This document shows positions 44,438 to 53,550 of a stretch of 64,000 bases of DNA, in pieces (position 1 is the stretch's first letter; each line of letters opens with the position of its first letter). The notes beneath the pieces were generated by a model. It made no database searches. It had not been told where the DNA came from and saw only the letters and a list, made by a program, of their open reading frames with translations. The position numbers and the translations under genes are program-made. The DNA comes from HXMU1420-13 sp034669965 (GTDB lineage: Bacteria; Bacteroidota; Rhodothermia; Balneolales; Balneolaceae), in the NCBI GenBank assembly GCA_034669965.1, contig JAXMOK010000003.1, positions 248,001 through 312,000 on the forward strand, read 5' to 3'.

Positions 44438-45295
44438 TTGAAAGTTCAAATAATCAGAATTTTAGTCGTAATTCTTGCCCTTTTTATAAATTCTTGTAAT
44501 ACCCTTAAAGAAATTGTGAGCGCCGATAAACCACAACTTTCTGTCGCAGATTTCAAGGTTGATCAGTTTTCATTAACTGATATTGATCTACTATTTGATA
44601 TTAAAATCGACAACCCCAACCCACTTTCAGTTTCTATCAATAATTACGATTACTCTTTGGTGATTGCCGATCAACAATTTGTTTCCGGCACGCAAGCCTT
44701 ACAAACGACGGTTGCTGCCTCTTCATCCAACATTGTACAAATACCTGTTTCATTCGGATATCAAGAATTGTTCGATACCTTTCAACATATTCGCGACCAG
44801 GAAGAAACTGAGTTTACTTTTGAAGGGATGATTGCGGTTGATGTACCGATTCTAGGACTTCTTGAAATTCCGTATTCCCAGACAGGCAAACTTCCTGTTG
44901 TTAAGCGCCCTAGAATCCGTGTTAACAAAATGAGGGTAAGAAGTATTTCTTTATCAAAGATCGCGTTGGATTTTGATTTCGAAATCGAAAACCCGAATGC
45001 ATTCGATATTGAACTCAGTAATTTTTCGTACGATTTAGCTATTAACCGATTAGATGCAATTTCGGGTAATATTTATGAACGTGTCGGAATCGAAAGTAAA
45101 ACTTCAAATACGTTAACCATCCCTTTAGAAATAAATGTGTTGCAAGCAGGAATGGGTTTTTACCGAGCAATTTCGAACAAAGAACCCATCGATGTAAATT
45201 TTTCAGGTAGCACTACACTTGGAACCGATTTACCTTATTTTAAATCCTCAACATTTAACTTCGACCGAAACGGTTCGGTTGATTTACCAGATTAA
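44438..45295 (+). CDS. LEA type 2 family lipoprotein
   Basis: A 285-residue lipoprotein (signal ending in the lipobox LFINSC) with two tandem LEA2/WHy domains. The parallel motifs are LLFDIKIDNPNPLSVSINNY (first domain) and LDFDFEIENPNAFDIELSNF (second domain). LEA2 domains are associated with desiccation or osmotic stress, but the bacterial role is unproven. There is no ATG near the signal peptide. The TTG at 44438 is the best start; other in-frame alternatives begin upstream at 44366. The ogt gene follows after 8 bases. Confidence 0.8.
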   Translation: MKVQIIRILVVILALFINSCNTLKEIVSADKPQLSVADFKVDQFSLTDIDLLFDIKIDNPNPLSVSINNYDYSLVIADQQFVSGTQALQTTVAASSSNIVQIPVSFGYQELFDTFQHIRDQEETEFTFEGMIAVDVPILGLLEIPYSQTGKLPVVKRPRIRVNKMRVRSISLSKIALDFDFEIENPNAFDIELSNFSYDLAINRLDAISGNIYERVGIESKTSNTLTIPLEINVLQAGMGFYRAISNKEPIDVNFSGSTTLGTDLPYFKSSTFNFDRNGSVDLPD

Positions 45296-45303
45296 CTTTT
45301 CGT

Positions 45304-45762
45304 TTGATTTACCAAAGTTATTTATCCACGCCAATCGGGTTTTTAAGAATTCTCTCAAATGGCAGCGCCATCACTGAAATAAAATTTATGGATACAGACG
45401 GACCTGAAGATCCTGATATCCATACTGAATCGGCCCGAACTCAGTTACAGGAATATTTTAATGGCTCCCGAAACTCATTTCATTTAAGTCTTGAACCGGA
45501 TGGCACCACCTTTGAACATCGAGTTTGGGAGCAATTACAACAAATTAAATGTGGCTCAACTGCTTCATATGGCCAAATTGCCACTAAAATTGGTGATAAA
45601 AAAAGTGCTCAGGCTGTTGGCGCCGCAAATGGTAAAAACCCTATTGCCATCGTAATTCCTTGCCATCGAATTATTGGATCAAATAACGATTTAACAGGAT
45701 ATGCCGGCGGCATCCATCGAAAAGAGTGGCTGCTTAAACACGAAGGCGCACTGTTATTATAA
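45304..45762 (+). CDS. ogt: Methylated-DNA-protein-cysteine methyltransferase (Ogt type)
   Basis: A 152-residue O6-alkylguanine repair protein. The acceptor Cys120 lies in IVIPCHRIIG, and TGYAGGIHRKEWLLKHE is the usual C-terminal motif. The recognition helix reads SAQAVGAANGKNP. The arginine that inserts into DNA (ARAVG in E. coli Ogt and human MGMT) is replaced by glutamine. The start is TTG at 45304, giving MIYQSYLSTPIG, which fits the family N-terminus; the next ATG would remove the first strands. Confidence 0.92.
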   Translation: MIYQSYLSTPIGFLRILSNGSAITEIKFMDTDGPEDPDIHTESARTQLQEYFNGSRNSFHLSLEPDGTTFEHRVWEQLQQIKCGSTASYGQIATKIGDKKSAQAVGAANGKNPIAIVIPCHRIIGSNNDLTGYAGGIHRKEWLLKHEGALLL

Positions 45763-45824
45763 AAAACTTTTACGCTGCCCCATTCTTTGATTTTTATACT
45801 TTCTTGCTTCACAAAATTACTGCT

Positions 45825-47408
45825 ATGAAAAAATTCCTTTCTGCTCTTTTCTTATTGATGTTTACGGTAACCTTAAATGCACAAATGACGGATGCTCCAC
45901 CCCGTGCAGAAGGCGAAGGTCCTTTCGACCGGTTAATAATTCGCGGAGTGCATCTTATTGATGGTACCGGATCGCCGGCTACAGGCCCTGTGGATATTGT
46001 TGTTGAAGGCAACCGAATTGCACAGATACGAACCGTGGGTTATCCCGGTCTACCAATAAATGAATCACGACGCCCACAAGCCGACGAGAATACACGTGAA
46101 ATTGATGCAGAAGGCATGTATTTACTTCCCGGCTTCATCGACATGCATGCTCACACTGGCGGAGGTGCACAAGGAACTACACCTGATTACGTGTACAAAC
46201 TTTGGCTTGCTCATGGAATAACCACGATTCGAGAACCGGGCTCTTTTAATGGTATGGATTGGACCATTCGACACCGTGAAATGAGTGACAAGAATGAAAT
46301 TACAGCTCCAAGAATCTCAGCATGGATTGGATTTGGACAAGGCGCCGATGGGCCGATCATAAACGCGGCTCAAGCTCGCGATTGGGTTAAAATGATTGAT
46401 GATCGCGGTGCAGATGGAATCAAATTTTTTGGTGCATCTCCTGAAGTTTATGCCGCCGCTATTGATGAAGCCAACAAACGTGGCCTAGGAACTATGACTC
46501 ACCACGCACAAACACGTGTGGTTTACAATAATGTGTTGCAATCGGCGCGATTGGGTTTAACAAGCATGACCCACTGGTATGGGCTGCCCGAATCGATGTT
46601 TGATGACAAGATTATTCAAGATTACCCTCTCGATTATAATTACAATAACGAGCAACACCGTTTTGAAGAAGCTGGCAAACTATGGGCACAAGCTGCAAAA
46701 CCGGGCTCTGAAACGTGGAATAGTGTAATGGATGAGTTGGTTGAGCTGGATTTCACACTCAATCCGACCTTCACGATTTATGAAGCAAGTCGAGATCTTA
46801 TGGCTCAACGTCGTGCTGAATGGCACGAAAAATATACTCTTCCATCACTTTGGAGGTTTTATGCACCAAGTAGGATATCTCACGGTTCTTACTGGCTGGA
46901 TTGGGGCACCGAACAAGAAATTGCCTGGAAAGAAAATTATCGCCTTTGGATGCAATTTGTGAACGAGTTTAAAAACAAAGGCGGCCGAGTTACTCTGGGT
47001 TCTGATGCCGGTTACATCTACAAATTGTATGGCTTTGCTTACATACAGGAAATGGAATTAATGCGCGAAGCCGGTTTTCATCCACTTGAGATATTCCAAT
47101 CCGCGTCGCTAAAAGCCGCAGAAGTGCTAGGGCGAGATCATGAGCTGGGAACCATCGAAGTGGGTAAACTTGCTGATATGGTGCTTGTTGATGCAAATCC
47201 AATGGCCAACCTTAAAGTGTTATATGGTACCGGTGCAATTTTGGTAGATGCGCAAAATGAAGTTCAACGACATGGCGGTATTGTTTACACCATAAAAGAC
47301 GGCATCGTGTTTGATGCAAAACAGTTGCTCAAAGATGTTGAAGAGATGGTAAACGCTGCTAAAGCCGACGAATCGTTCGAAATTAAACAACCAGGTCTCG
47401 ATTACTAA
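45825..47408 (+). CDS. Secreted amidohydrolase family protein
   Basis: A 527-residue metal-dependent hydrolase with a signal peptide (MKKFLSALFLLMFTVTLNAQ). The metal ligands are recognisable: FIDMHAHTGG (HxH), a lysine region DGIKFFGAS, histidines in MTHHAQT and SMTHWYG, and the LGSDAGYIYK aspartate. Overall it resembles imidazolonepropionase-like amidohydrolases, but the substrate is unknown. Export suggests hydrolysis of an external or periplasmic amide or peptide-like compound. The ATG at 45825 is chosen; the TTG at 45804 would give an improbable extension. Confidence 0.88.
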   Translation: MKKFLSALFLLMFTVTLNAQMTDAPPRAEGEGPFDRLIIRGVHLIDGTGSPATGPVDIVVEGNRIAQIRTVGYPGLPINESRRPQADENTREIDAEGMYLLPGFIDMHAHTGGGAQGTTPDYVYKLWLAHGITTIREPGSFNGMDWTIRHREMSDKNEITAPRISAWIGFGQGADGPIINAAQARDWVKMIDDRGADGIKFFGASPEVYAAAIDEANKRGLGTMTHHAQTRVVYNNVLQSARLGLTSMTHWYGLPESMFDDKIIQDYPLDYNYNNEQHRFEEAGKLWAQAAKPGSETWNSVMDELVELDFTLNPTFTIYEASRDLMAQRRAEWHEKYTLPSLWRFYAPSRISHGSYWLDWGTEQEIAWKENYRLWMQFVNEFKNKGGRVTLGSDAGYIYKLYGFAYIQEMELMREAGFHPLEIFQSASLKAAEVLGRDHELGTIEVGKLADMVLVDANPMANLKVLYGTGAILVDAQNEVQRHGGIVYTIKDGIVFDAKQLLKDVEEMVNAAKADESFEIKQPGLDY

Positions 47409-47443
47409 ACTTATATTTCATTCATCATCTTTTATAAATCATC

Positions 47444-47896
47444 ATGAGAACACTATTTATCGGGGTACTGATTGCGTTAGTATCAACAACAGCGCATGCA
47501 CAAGTCGAGGGTTTGTCGCTTGGTGGAGATATTATTGGCAACCAGATTTCCAGCGAGTACGAACTTTCTGACCAAGCTTCGGTTCGCCTCGATCTTGGCT
47601 TTGTAATTTCTGATGTAAGCACTCTTACTATTAATCCCGAATTGCACTTTCACAAAGTCAATAACGCTGTAAATATTGGCGAAGCCGGAATCATGATGCC
47701 CTACCATGGCCCGGGTTTAATTATTGTTGTTGGTGATGTTGAAACGGTAGTAGCTGCAGAATTTGTTTGGGGACTAGAGTTTGACATAAATGACATGCCT
47801 TTTGAAGTGTTTATTGATGCAGGTCCATATATTCAATTCGATCCAACTTCAGCAATAGCATTGTCGAGCTCGTTCGGGGTTCGTTATAAATTTTAA
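47444..47896 (+). CDS. Small outer-membrane beta-barrel-like protein, unknown function
   Basis: A 150-residue protein with a signal peptide (STTAHAQ, cleavage near residue 20). The rest is alternating beta strands ending in SSSFGVRYKF, the terminal aromatic of outer-membrane proteins, so an 8-stranded barrel is plausible. It begins 35 bases after the amidohydrolase stop and 23 bases before the PepSY gene, so it may belong to the operon that follows. No family is recognised. Confidence 0.68.
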   Translation: MRTLFIGVLIALVSTTAHAQVEGLSLGGDIIGNQISSEYELSDQASVRLDLGFVISDVSTLTINPELHFHKVNNAVNIGEAGIMMPYHGPGLIIVVGDVETVVAAEFVWGLEFDINDMPFEVFIDAGPYIQFDPTSAIALSSSFGVRYKF

Positions 47897-47919
47897 GAGA
47901 TTAAGTACATTCATCATCC

Positions 47920-48480
47920 ATGAAATGGCACGCCCGTAGAGATTCCCGAAAAATTCATCGAGTAGGAGCAATTGTAGTTGCACTCCCCTTTCTCATTGTG
48001 CTTGTAACAGGGTTACTGTTGCAGCTTAAGAAAGATGTAGCTTGGATTCAGCCGCAATCGCAATCCGGTGTAGCTAGTATACCTACACTAACCTTCGATC
48101 AGATTCTCGAAATCACCAAAACCGTGCCTGAAGCCGAAGTAAATTCCTGGGAAGATATCGACCGATTAGATGTTCGACCGGATAAAGGCATGGTGAAGGT
48201 ACGAGCGGTAAATCATTGGGAGATTCAGATCGACACCCAAACGGGCGACATCCTACAAGTTGAATACCGCCGTTCAGATATTATCGAAGCTTTGCACGAC
48301 GGTTCGTGGTTTGCAGATGCCGCTAAATATTGGATTTTTCTTCCTGCCGGAATCATTGTATTAGTTCTCTGGATTACCGGGATTTATATGTATTTCATCC
48401 CCGCATTAAACCGACGTCGAAATGCAAAACGAATGTCTGAAATAAAGTCGAAATCGGTTGACGACGAAAATCCTTTGTAA
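47920..48480 (+). CDS. PepSY-associated transmembrane protein
   Basis: A 186-residue membrane protein with a helix at ~16-36, a periplasmic PepSY-like domain (about 50-120) and a second helix (~138-160). The start (KWHARRDSRKIHRVGAIV) has the histidine/arginine pattern of PepSY_TM proteins, and the domain has the usual DRLDVRPDKGMVKVR and ETGDILQ-like (TQTGDILQVEY) elements. Related proteins are often part of siderophore or metal-reductase systems, and some transfer electrons across the inner membrane. It sits just before a cupredoxin-like gene. Confidence 0.8.
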   Translation: MKWHARRDSRKIHRVGAIVVALPFLIVLVTGLLLQLKKDVAWIQPQSQSGVASIPTLTFDQILEITKTVPEAEVNSWEDIDRLDVRPDKGMVKVRAVNHWEIQIDTQTGDILQVEYRRSDIIEALHDGSWFADAAKYWIFLPAGIIVLVLWITGIYMYFIPALNRRRNAKRMSEIKSKSVDDENPL

Positions 48481-48571
48481 GCGCAAAAAAGGAAGTTCAC
48501 ATAGTTGTAACATCCTCAGCTAATTCTTGCTGTTTTTAAGTTTTATAGCTTAATTCATCAAAAAATCATTG

Positions 48572-49270
48572 ATGAAATTCATTCTAGCTTTTCTTTCTCT
48601 GTTGATGTCATTTCAACTGGCTATTCTAAACACTGAGCATCAAGAACAGGGCAAAAATGAACAAAATGTTCAAAATGGCTCTATTAAAGGCACTGTTCAA
48701 TTAGTAAGTAAATCTCGTGGAGTACGTTCCGGCGGCGGATTGTATGGCAGATCAGCGCGCGCAACCTCAAATGCTGTATCTACCGATTCTGTGTTGGTGA
48801 TACTTTCCGGAGATCAAAACTCATTAGAAAACAACGCCGATTATGCTGTTCTCAATCAATTTGATCGCAAATTTCAACCCGGGATTTTACCCGTTCAGCT
48901 CGGACAAACCGTTCGAATTACAAATTCCGATCCCGTTTATCATAATGTTTTCAGCTTAACCAGTCCCCATAAATTTGACGTAGGCCGGCGACCAAAAGGC
49001 GAGCATTTTGATGTTGAGTTCGACAAGCCCGGAATGGTGGATGTGTTTTGCGATATACATTCGAACATGCACGCCATTATTTATGTATTACCGCCCAATA
49101 CCTTGCAATGGAAGAAAATTGCCGGCGGAGAAACTTTTGAGTTCACCAATATTCCTTCCGGTTCCTTTACCCTTACTTTCTATGCTATGGGCTATACAGA
49201 AGTAGAGCGCATAGTTAACGTGTCTTCCAATCAAACAGCTGATGCCGGCATCATTACGATAAACCCATAA
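48572..49270 (+). CDS. Periplasmic cupredoxin-like (type 1 copper) protein with carboxypeptidase-regulatory-like C-terminus
   Basis: A 232-residue exported protein. Residues ~75-175 form a plastocyanin-like domain with a complete type 1 copper ligand set: His124 in VYHNVF, and Cys160, His163 and Met166 in VFCDIHSNMHA. The C-terminal ~50 residues (FEFTNIPSGSFTLTFYAMGY) are a regulatory-like beta domain. Cupredoxins carry single electrons in the periplasm. A Gly/Arg/Ser-rich linker (50-66) precedes the domain. It ends 2 bases before the adenylate cyclase gene, so the two are certainly co-transcribed. Confidence 0.85.
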   Translation: MKFILAFLSLLMSFQLAILNTEHQEQGKNEQNVQNGSIKGTVQLVSKSRGVRSGGGLYGRSARATSNAVSTDSVLVILSGDQNSLENNADYAVLNQFDRKFQPGILPVQLGQTVRITNSDPVYHNVFSLTSPHKFDVGRRPKGEHFDVEFDKPGMVDVFCDIHSNMHAIIYVLPPNTLQWKKIAGGETFEFTNIPSGSFTLTFYAMGYTEVERIVNVSSNQTADAGIITINP

Positions 49271-49272
49271 CA

Positions 49273-51054
49273 ATGAATATCGATTTCCTCAGCCTCCGAT
49301 GGAAGATTCTGGCCGGTTTCGTTAGTCTGGTTTTCGTAATTGTTCTAAGTTTACTTCTTAGTTTAGGATCTTTAGTAGAGCATCGTATCCGCGAAGATAT
49401 CGATCAAAATTTTGTGGAAGCCGGTCGAGTTTTCGAACGCATTCAGGAAATACGATTTCGTCAACTTCGCCAAACTGCCCTGCTTTTAGCCGAAACACCC
49501 AGTTTAAAGGCGGCCATCACAACCGCAGATACAAATACGGTAAACGATATTATTCGCGAGGATTTACTTCCTCTACTAGATTTCGATCCCATCATCCCCG
49601 ATTCGTTGATGCCCGAATCCTTTTTCACCAATCCGGATTCGGCTGGTTTACTACTTATTGCAGACAAACTCGGTAAGCCGCTAGGTCGGCTTTCTTCCAC
49701 GCCTTTGCCTACTTTTTCTATCGCTGACCGTGCCGGAGTAACCGAAGCATTGAATGGTTTTTTTCCTGCTCAATCGTACATTTGGGCCGAAAACGGACGG
49801 TATTTTAACGTGATTACGATGCCCATTTTTGCGGGATTTAATTCCTTAGGTACCGTTAGTTTTGGGCTCCCAATCCGTCTTGAAGAAGCCAATCAATTAT
49901 CGAAAGATATTGGTATGGATGTGATCTTTTTTGTGGATGACGCCATAATCGCAGATACCTTCGATGCCCTGTCTTCTCCCGATCAGGAAATATTAGAGCA
50001 GAGCATTCACACTTCTAGTTTTAACGTGTTGCAAATGAATGAGGCGGCAACATCAGAAATCGTGATCAACCATGAACAATGGTTGGTTTACCTTGCGCCA
50101 ATGTATAACGACAATGCCTCTTTTTCTGGCATTAAAGGATATTTTGGTATAGCAAAATCGCTGGATGAAGCCTTGCTGCCACTTCAAAATCTGCAATTAT
50201 TGATTTTTGGAATTGGCTTACTTGCTGTAATTGCTGCCATTGGAATTAGTATTCTTATCACAAAAAGAATTACCCGACCTATTTATTTATTGGTTGAAGG
50301 CGTTCAACGCGTAGAAAACGAGGATTTCAGCCAACCGGTTCCTGTAACATCTCAAGACGAAATTGGAACACTAACCAAGGCTTTCAATCATCTCGTAGAA
50401 AATCTCCAAGAGCGGTTGCTGATGCTCAAATTTGTGTCTACTGCAACGCTGGATGCCATCAAAAAAGACCTTACTCGCATCGAACCCGGTGGCGAGCGAC
50501 GTGATATCACGGTTTTCTTTTCTGATATTCGTGGGTTTACTTCATGGAGCGAAAAACATACTCCCGAGCAGGTCATCGACATGCTAAACAATCTGCTTAG
50601 CTTTCAGGCAGAGATTGTGCAGGAACTAGGCGGCGATGTGGACAAATTCGTTGGCGATGAATTAGTTGCAGTTTTTCAAGGCCCAAAAAAAGATCATTTA
50701 GCTGTTCAAGCGGCCATTCAAATTCAACAACAGCTACCAAGTATGCTTAGCAAAGGCCAGGATAATCTAGCAGTTGGGATCGGAATTAATTCCGGTGAAG
50801 TGGTTATGGGAGCAATGGGGAGCGAAAACCGAATGGATTACACCGTGTTAGGCACTACTGTAAATCTGGGTGCCAGACTTTGCTCGGCGGCAGGAAAACA
50901 TCAGATTTTAGTATCTGAAGCTGTGTTTCTAAATCTTGAACGAAAAATTAGTGCTCTAAAACTAGAATCCATTCAAGTTAAAGGCATTTCAGAGCCCGTA
51001 CAAATATTTGAAATCGAATGGCAGAACCAACAGAAATCCATCGGAGTTTCGTAG
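49273..51054 (+). CDS. Membrane adenylate cyclase (class III) with extracytoplasmic sensor and HAMP domain
   Basis: A 593-residue receptor: helix ~10-32, periplasmic sensor of ~270 residues (Cache-like), second helix ~307-329, HAMP ~330-385, and a class III cyclase domain ~405-585. Metal aspartates Asp418 (FFSDIRGF) and Asp462 (KFVGDELVAVF) are present. Lys458 and Thr528 mark an adenylate cyclase, while Asn531 and Arg535 (NLGARL) are the transition-state residues. So the enzyme should make cAMP in response to a periplasmic signal. The ATG starts 2 bases after the cupredoxin stop. Confidence 0.9.
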   Translation: MNIDFLSLRWKILAGFVSLVFVIVLSLLLSLGSLVEHRIREDIDQNFVEAGRVFERIQEIRFRQLRQTALLLAETPSLKAAITTADTNTVNDIIREDLLPLLDFDPIIPDSLMPESFFTNPDSAGLLLIADKLGKPLGRLSSTPLPTFSIADRAGVTEALNGFFPAQSYIWAENGRYFNVITMPIFAGFNSLGTVSFGLPIRLEEANQLSKDIGMDVIFFVDDAIIADTFDALSSPDQEILEQSIHTSSFNVLQMNEAATSEIVINHEQWLVYLAPMYNDNASFSGIKGYFGIAKSLDEALLPLQNLQLLIFGIGLLAVIAAIGISILITKRITRPIYLLVEGVQRVENEDFSQPVPVTSQDEIGTLTKAFNHLVENLQERLLMLKFVSTATLDAIKKDLTRIEPGGERRDITVFFSDIRGFTSWSEKHTPEQVIDMLNNLLSFQAEIVQELGGDVDKFVGDELVAVFQGPKKDHLAVQAAIQIQQQLPSMLSKGQDNLAVGIGINSGEVVMGAMGSENRMDYTVLGTTVNLGARLCSAAGKHQILVSEAVFLNLERKISALKLESIQVKGISEPVQIFEIEWQNQQKSIGVS

Positions 51055-51064
51055 GAGAATCATT

Positions 51065-52297
51065 ATGAAGAAAACAATCATCAGTTCATTACTGATCACT
51101 TTAATTGTTGCAATATCATTGCCTGCTCAGGTCAGTATTTCCGGTTTGGCAGACTTCGAAATTAGATATGCCGGCGATGATTCATCACCTTACATCAATC
51201 AAACACCTGGTAATGGTCTATCAATTTACACCCCTAATCTGAGGCTATTTTTTCTGGGCGACATCAACGATTCTTGGTTCATAAACGCAGTACTTCAGGC
51301 CGATCATTATTCGGGAAGGGAATTAAGTGATCCTTTCTTCTCTGTCTTCAATATTAATTGGACCCCCAATTTGGATTCCGATTTTCTACTAACCGCCGGG
51401 CGATTTGTAATACCTTACGGCTCCTATAGTCATCGTTTTTTATCTTTTGATAATCCCTTTGTGCATTTACCTCTCTCGCATGCTACCGGTTTTCCAATAA
51501 GCAAAAATTTCGGTTTTATTGGTGATGGAAGATATGATCCAAATGAAGTAGTAAACTTCTATAACACCAACGAAATGGGCGCTACCATGGTGTATCAACG
51601 TATGTATACACAAGGCTTACAGGCTTCCTATGCGTTTGGTGATGCAGATCGAATCCGCACCAAACTTGCGGTCACGCATGCTCCGGCCTCATCACATGCC
51701 GATTTTGGGAATGGTGAAACATTAGCTTTTACCGGAAGACTGGAATTCCAACCTGTAATTTGGGCAACGCTAGGATTATCAAAAAGTCAGGGGACATTTC
51801 TTCAAAATAATGCAGCCAGCGATTCTTTGTTGATTTATGATCTTTCTTCCTATGAACAGGATTTAGTAGGAGCTGATTTGAGCCTGAATTATCAGTATTA
51901 CACACTAAATCTAGATTGGAATCAAAGTTTTTGGAAAGCCCCTTATTACGATAAGAATGTCTCCACGTCAACATCACCACAAACCGGTAAAGCTACTATC
52001 ATTCATTACTCTATCGAGTTTATATATGATACACCTTTTGTTGTGGGTGGACATTTTGCGATGAGATATGAACACATGAATCCAGGTGAAATCGAAGTTT
52101 ACGAACGCGATAGTGCTAACCTGAAAATCAACCAAACTTTTAGCGATTTTACCTATTCACGAACTCGAATAGAGTTTTCTGTTGGCTACAAACTTGATCG
52201 AAATATCCTCTTAAAAAGTTCCTATCTGTTATCCAATGATAATAGACCTGATTTAGACGATAATGTTGTTACGCTCCAACTTAGCGTACTATTCTAA
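51065..52297 (+). CDS. Outer-membrane porin-like beta-barrel protein
   Basis: A 410-residue protein with a signal peptide (SLPAQ, residue ~19) and a beta-rich body throughout. Alternating pattern segments include FLLTAGRFVIPYGSYSHRF and LGLSKSQGTFLQNNAA, and the last strands end in LQLSVLF, a terminal aromatic. It resembles Bacteroidota porin-like proteins of the OprP/DcaP kind, but I cannot name a substrate. A strong AGGAG site is positioned before the ATG at 51065, 10 bases after the cyclase stop, so it is the last gene of the operon. Confidence 0.8.
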   Translation: MKKTIISSLLITLIVAISLPAQVSISGLADFEIRYAGDDSSPYINQTPGNGLSIYTPNLRLFFLGDINDSWFINAVLQADHYSGRELSDPFFSVFNINWTPNLDSDFLLTAGRFVIPYGSYSHRFLSFDNPFVHLPLSHATGFPISKNFGFIGDGRYDPNEVVNFYNTNEMGATMVYQRMYTQGLQASYAFGDADRIRTKLAVTHAPASSHADFGNGETLAFTGRLEFQPVIWATLGLSKSQGTFLQNNAASDSLLIYDLSSYEQDLVGADLSLNYQYYTLNLDWNQSFWKAPYYDKNVSTSTSPQTGKATIIHYSIEFIYDTPFVVGGHFAMRYEHMNPGEIEVYERDSANLKINQTFSDFTYSRTRIEFSVGYKLDRNILLKSSYLLSNDNRPDLDDNVVTLQLSVLF

Positions 52298-52404
52298 CAA
52301 ATAAGAAGTCGTTTTAGTAACCCATTGTAAACTTCTAACTCATTAAACAGTGACACTAAGCTTATTTCTGAATAATTTCGATTAAAAAATAAAACACGAT
52401 ACCT

Positions 52405-52848
52405 ATGTTTAAGAAATTATTACTCGCCTTAGTACTTTTTGCTCCATTAAATGCGCAAGCTCAAACTGAAATTGGGGATCTAAAAATCAAATCCTTCGAA
52501 GAATTTTTTAATCCGGAAAACACAACATTGTGGGACGAGATCGGGGCTTTTGGGTATACTAAATCAACCTACTGGCGTTTTAATTTTCCTTCCATGATTA
52601 ATGTACAAGAAGATTTTACCGTTATTAATCTGGTTATGAAAAGTGATGTCGATTACTATTCTGCTAATACTCTTATCACCAACCAATTGAATCGACAAAT
52701 TGGCCAATCAAAAGTTCAGGAATTTCCAACCGGTTACCGTTTAACCCCTCAAGGTTGGGAAATAAAAGAAAATGGGGTTACCTATCTCATCGGTTTTTCC
52801 AGAAATCCTGATGATCGCACATTGTATTTGTTTAGAAAAGAAGGGTAA
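52405..52848 (+). CDS. Small exported protein, unknown function
   Basis: A 147-residue protein with a signal peptide (LNAQAQT, cleavage near residue 20). The mature part has aromatic-rich beta segments (YWRFNFPSMI, GYRLTPQGWEIKEN). No family was recognised and no cofactor motif is seen. It follows the porin gene after 107 bases and may be a separate unit; no terminator hairpin was noticed between them. Confidence 0.65.
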   Translation: MFKKLLLALVLFAPLNAQAQTEIGDLKIKSFEEFFNPENTTLWDEIGAFGYTKSTYWRFNFPSMINVQEDFTVINLVMKSDVDYYSANTLITNQLNRQIGQSKVQEFPTGYRLTPQGWEIKENGVTYLIGFSRNPDDRTLYLFRKEG

Positions 52849-52912
52849 TACCCACTTCACTTTTATTGAATAATCAGCAGCATTTAGATTTTGCAAAAGA
52901 TTTAAACGGATT

Positions 52913-52933
52913 GTACTTTGTATTTAAAAGTAC
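52913..52933. promoter_or_regulatory. Dyad (candidate operator) before the membrane protein/winged-helix gene pair
   Basis: GTACTTT-GTATTTA-AAAGTAC, a perfect 7-bp inverted repeat with a 7-base spacer, ending 5 bases before the ATG at 52939. The right half extends into a palindrome AAAGTACTTT. A close copy lies at 53894. Confidence 0.6.
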
Positions 52934-52938
52934 TTTCC

Positions 52939-53550
52939 ATGAAAACAGAACAGAAACATTTTCAAGACATTGCTGAGATACGTTCCATTATGGAGCGATC
53001 CACAAAATTTTTCTCCCTTTCCGGCTTAGCCGGAGTATCAGCCGGCGTAATTGCACTCGTTGGTGCAGCCATAGTATTTACCCAATATGGTTTTAATCCG
53101 GATAGCTTAACCTACGCTGTGGGTGCAGAAACAGGGAGAAGCGTAATTTTAATCGCCTTTGGGGTGTTGTTTTTAGCGATGGGCTCGGCTGCATTTTTAT
53201 CGCATAGAAAAGCTTCAAAAAGTAATGAAGTATTATGGTCCTCCCCTGCACGTAGGCTGTTAGCAAATGTAGCCATTCCGTTATTTTCAGGTGGCTTATT
53301 TGCGTTAATCATGCACTTTTATGGTTACAGCGGTTTTCTGATTCCGATCACCTTAATTTTTTACGGACATGCATTAGTTTCAGCCGGCTCATACACCTAC
53401 AACGATCTAAAAGTATTGGGTGTACTATTTATCGTACTAGGATTGTTGAGTGTAGTTTTTATTCAATACAGCTTGATTATATGGTGCCTTGGTTTTGGGC
53501 TATCTCACATCATCTATGGTGTTTTCATGCACATCAAATATGAGCGGTGA
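52939..53550 (+). CDS. Multi-pass membrane protein, partner of the winged-helix regulator
   Basis: A 203-residue membrane protein with about six hydrophobic segments and a soluble start (KTEQKHFQDIAEIRSIMERS). This start resembles that of membrane proteins encoded beside winged-helix regulators in Bacteroidota, where the two probably act together, but the sensor function is unproven. The ATG at 52939 is preferred to a TTG at 52918, which lies inside the dyad. The 3' end overlaps the regulator gene by four bases (GTGA), so translation is coupled. Confidence 0.75.
   Translation: MKTEQKHFQDIAEIRSIMERSTKFFSLSGLAGVSAGVIALVGAAIVFTQYGFNPDSLTYAVGAETGRSVILIAFGVLFLAMGSAAFLSHRKASKSNEVLWSSPARRLLANVAIPLFSGGLFALIMHFYGYSGFLIPITLIFYGHALVSAGSYTYNDLKVLGVLFIVLGLLSVVFIQYSLIIWCLGFGLSHIIYGVFMHIKYER

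Noticed and set aside
49273..51054. Guanylate cyclase activity for the cyclase
   Set aside because: Lys458 and Thr528 fit adenine specificity; guanylate cyclases usually carry Glu and Cys or Ser at those positions.
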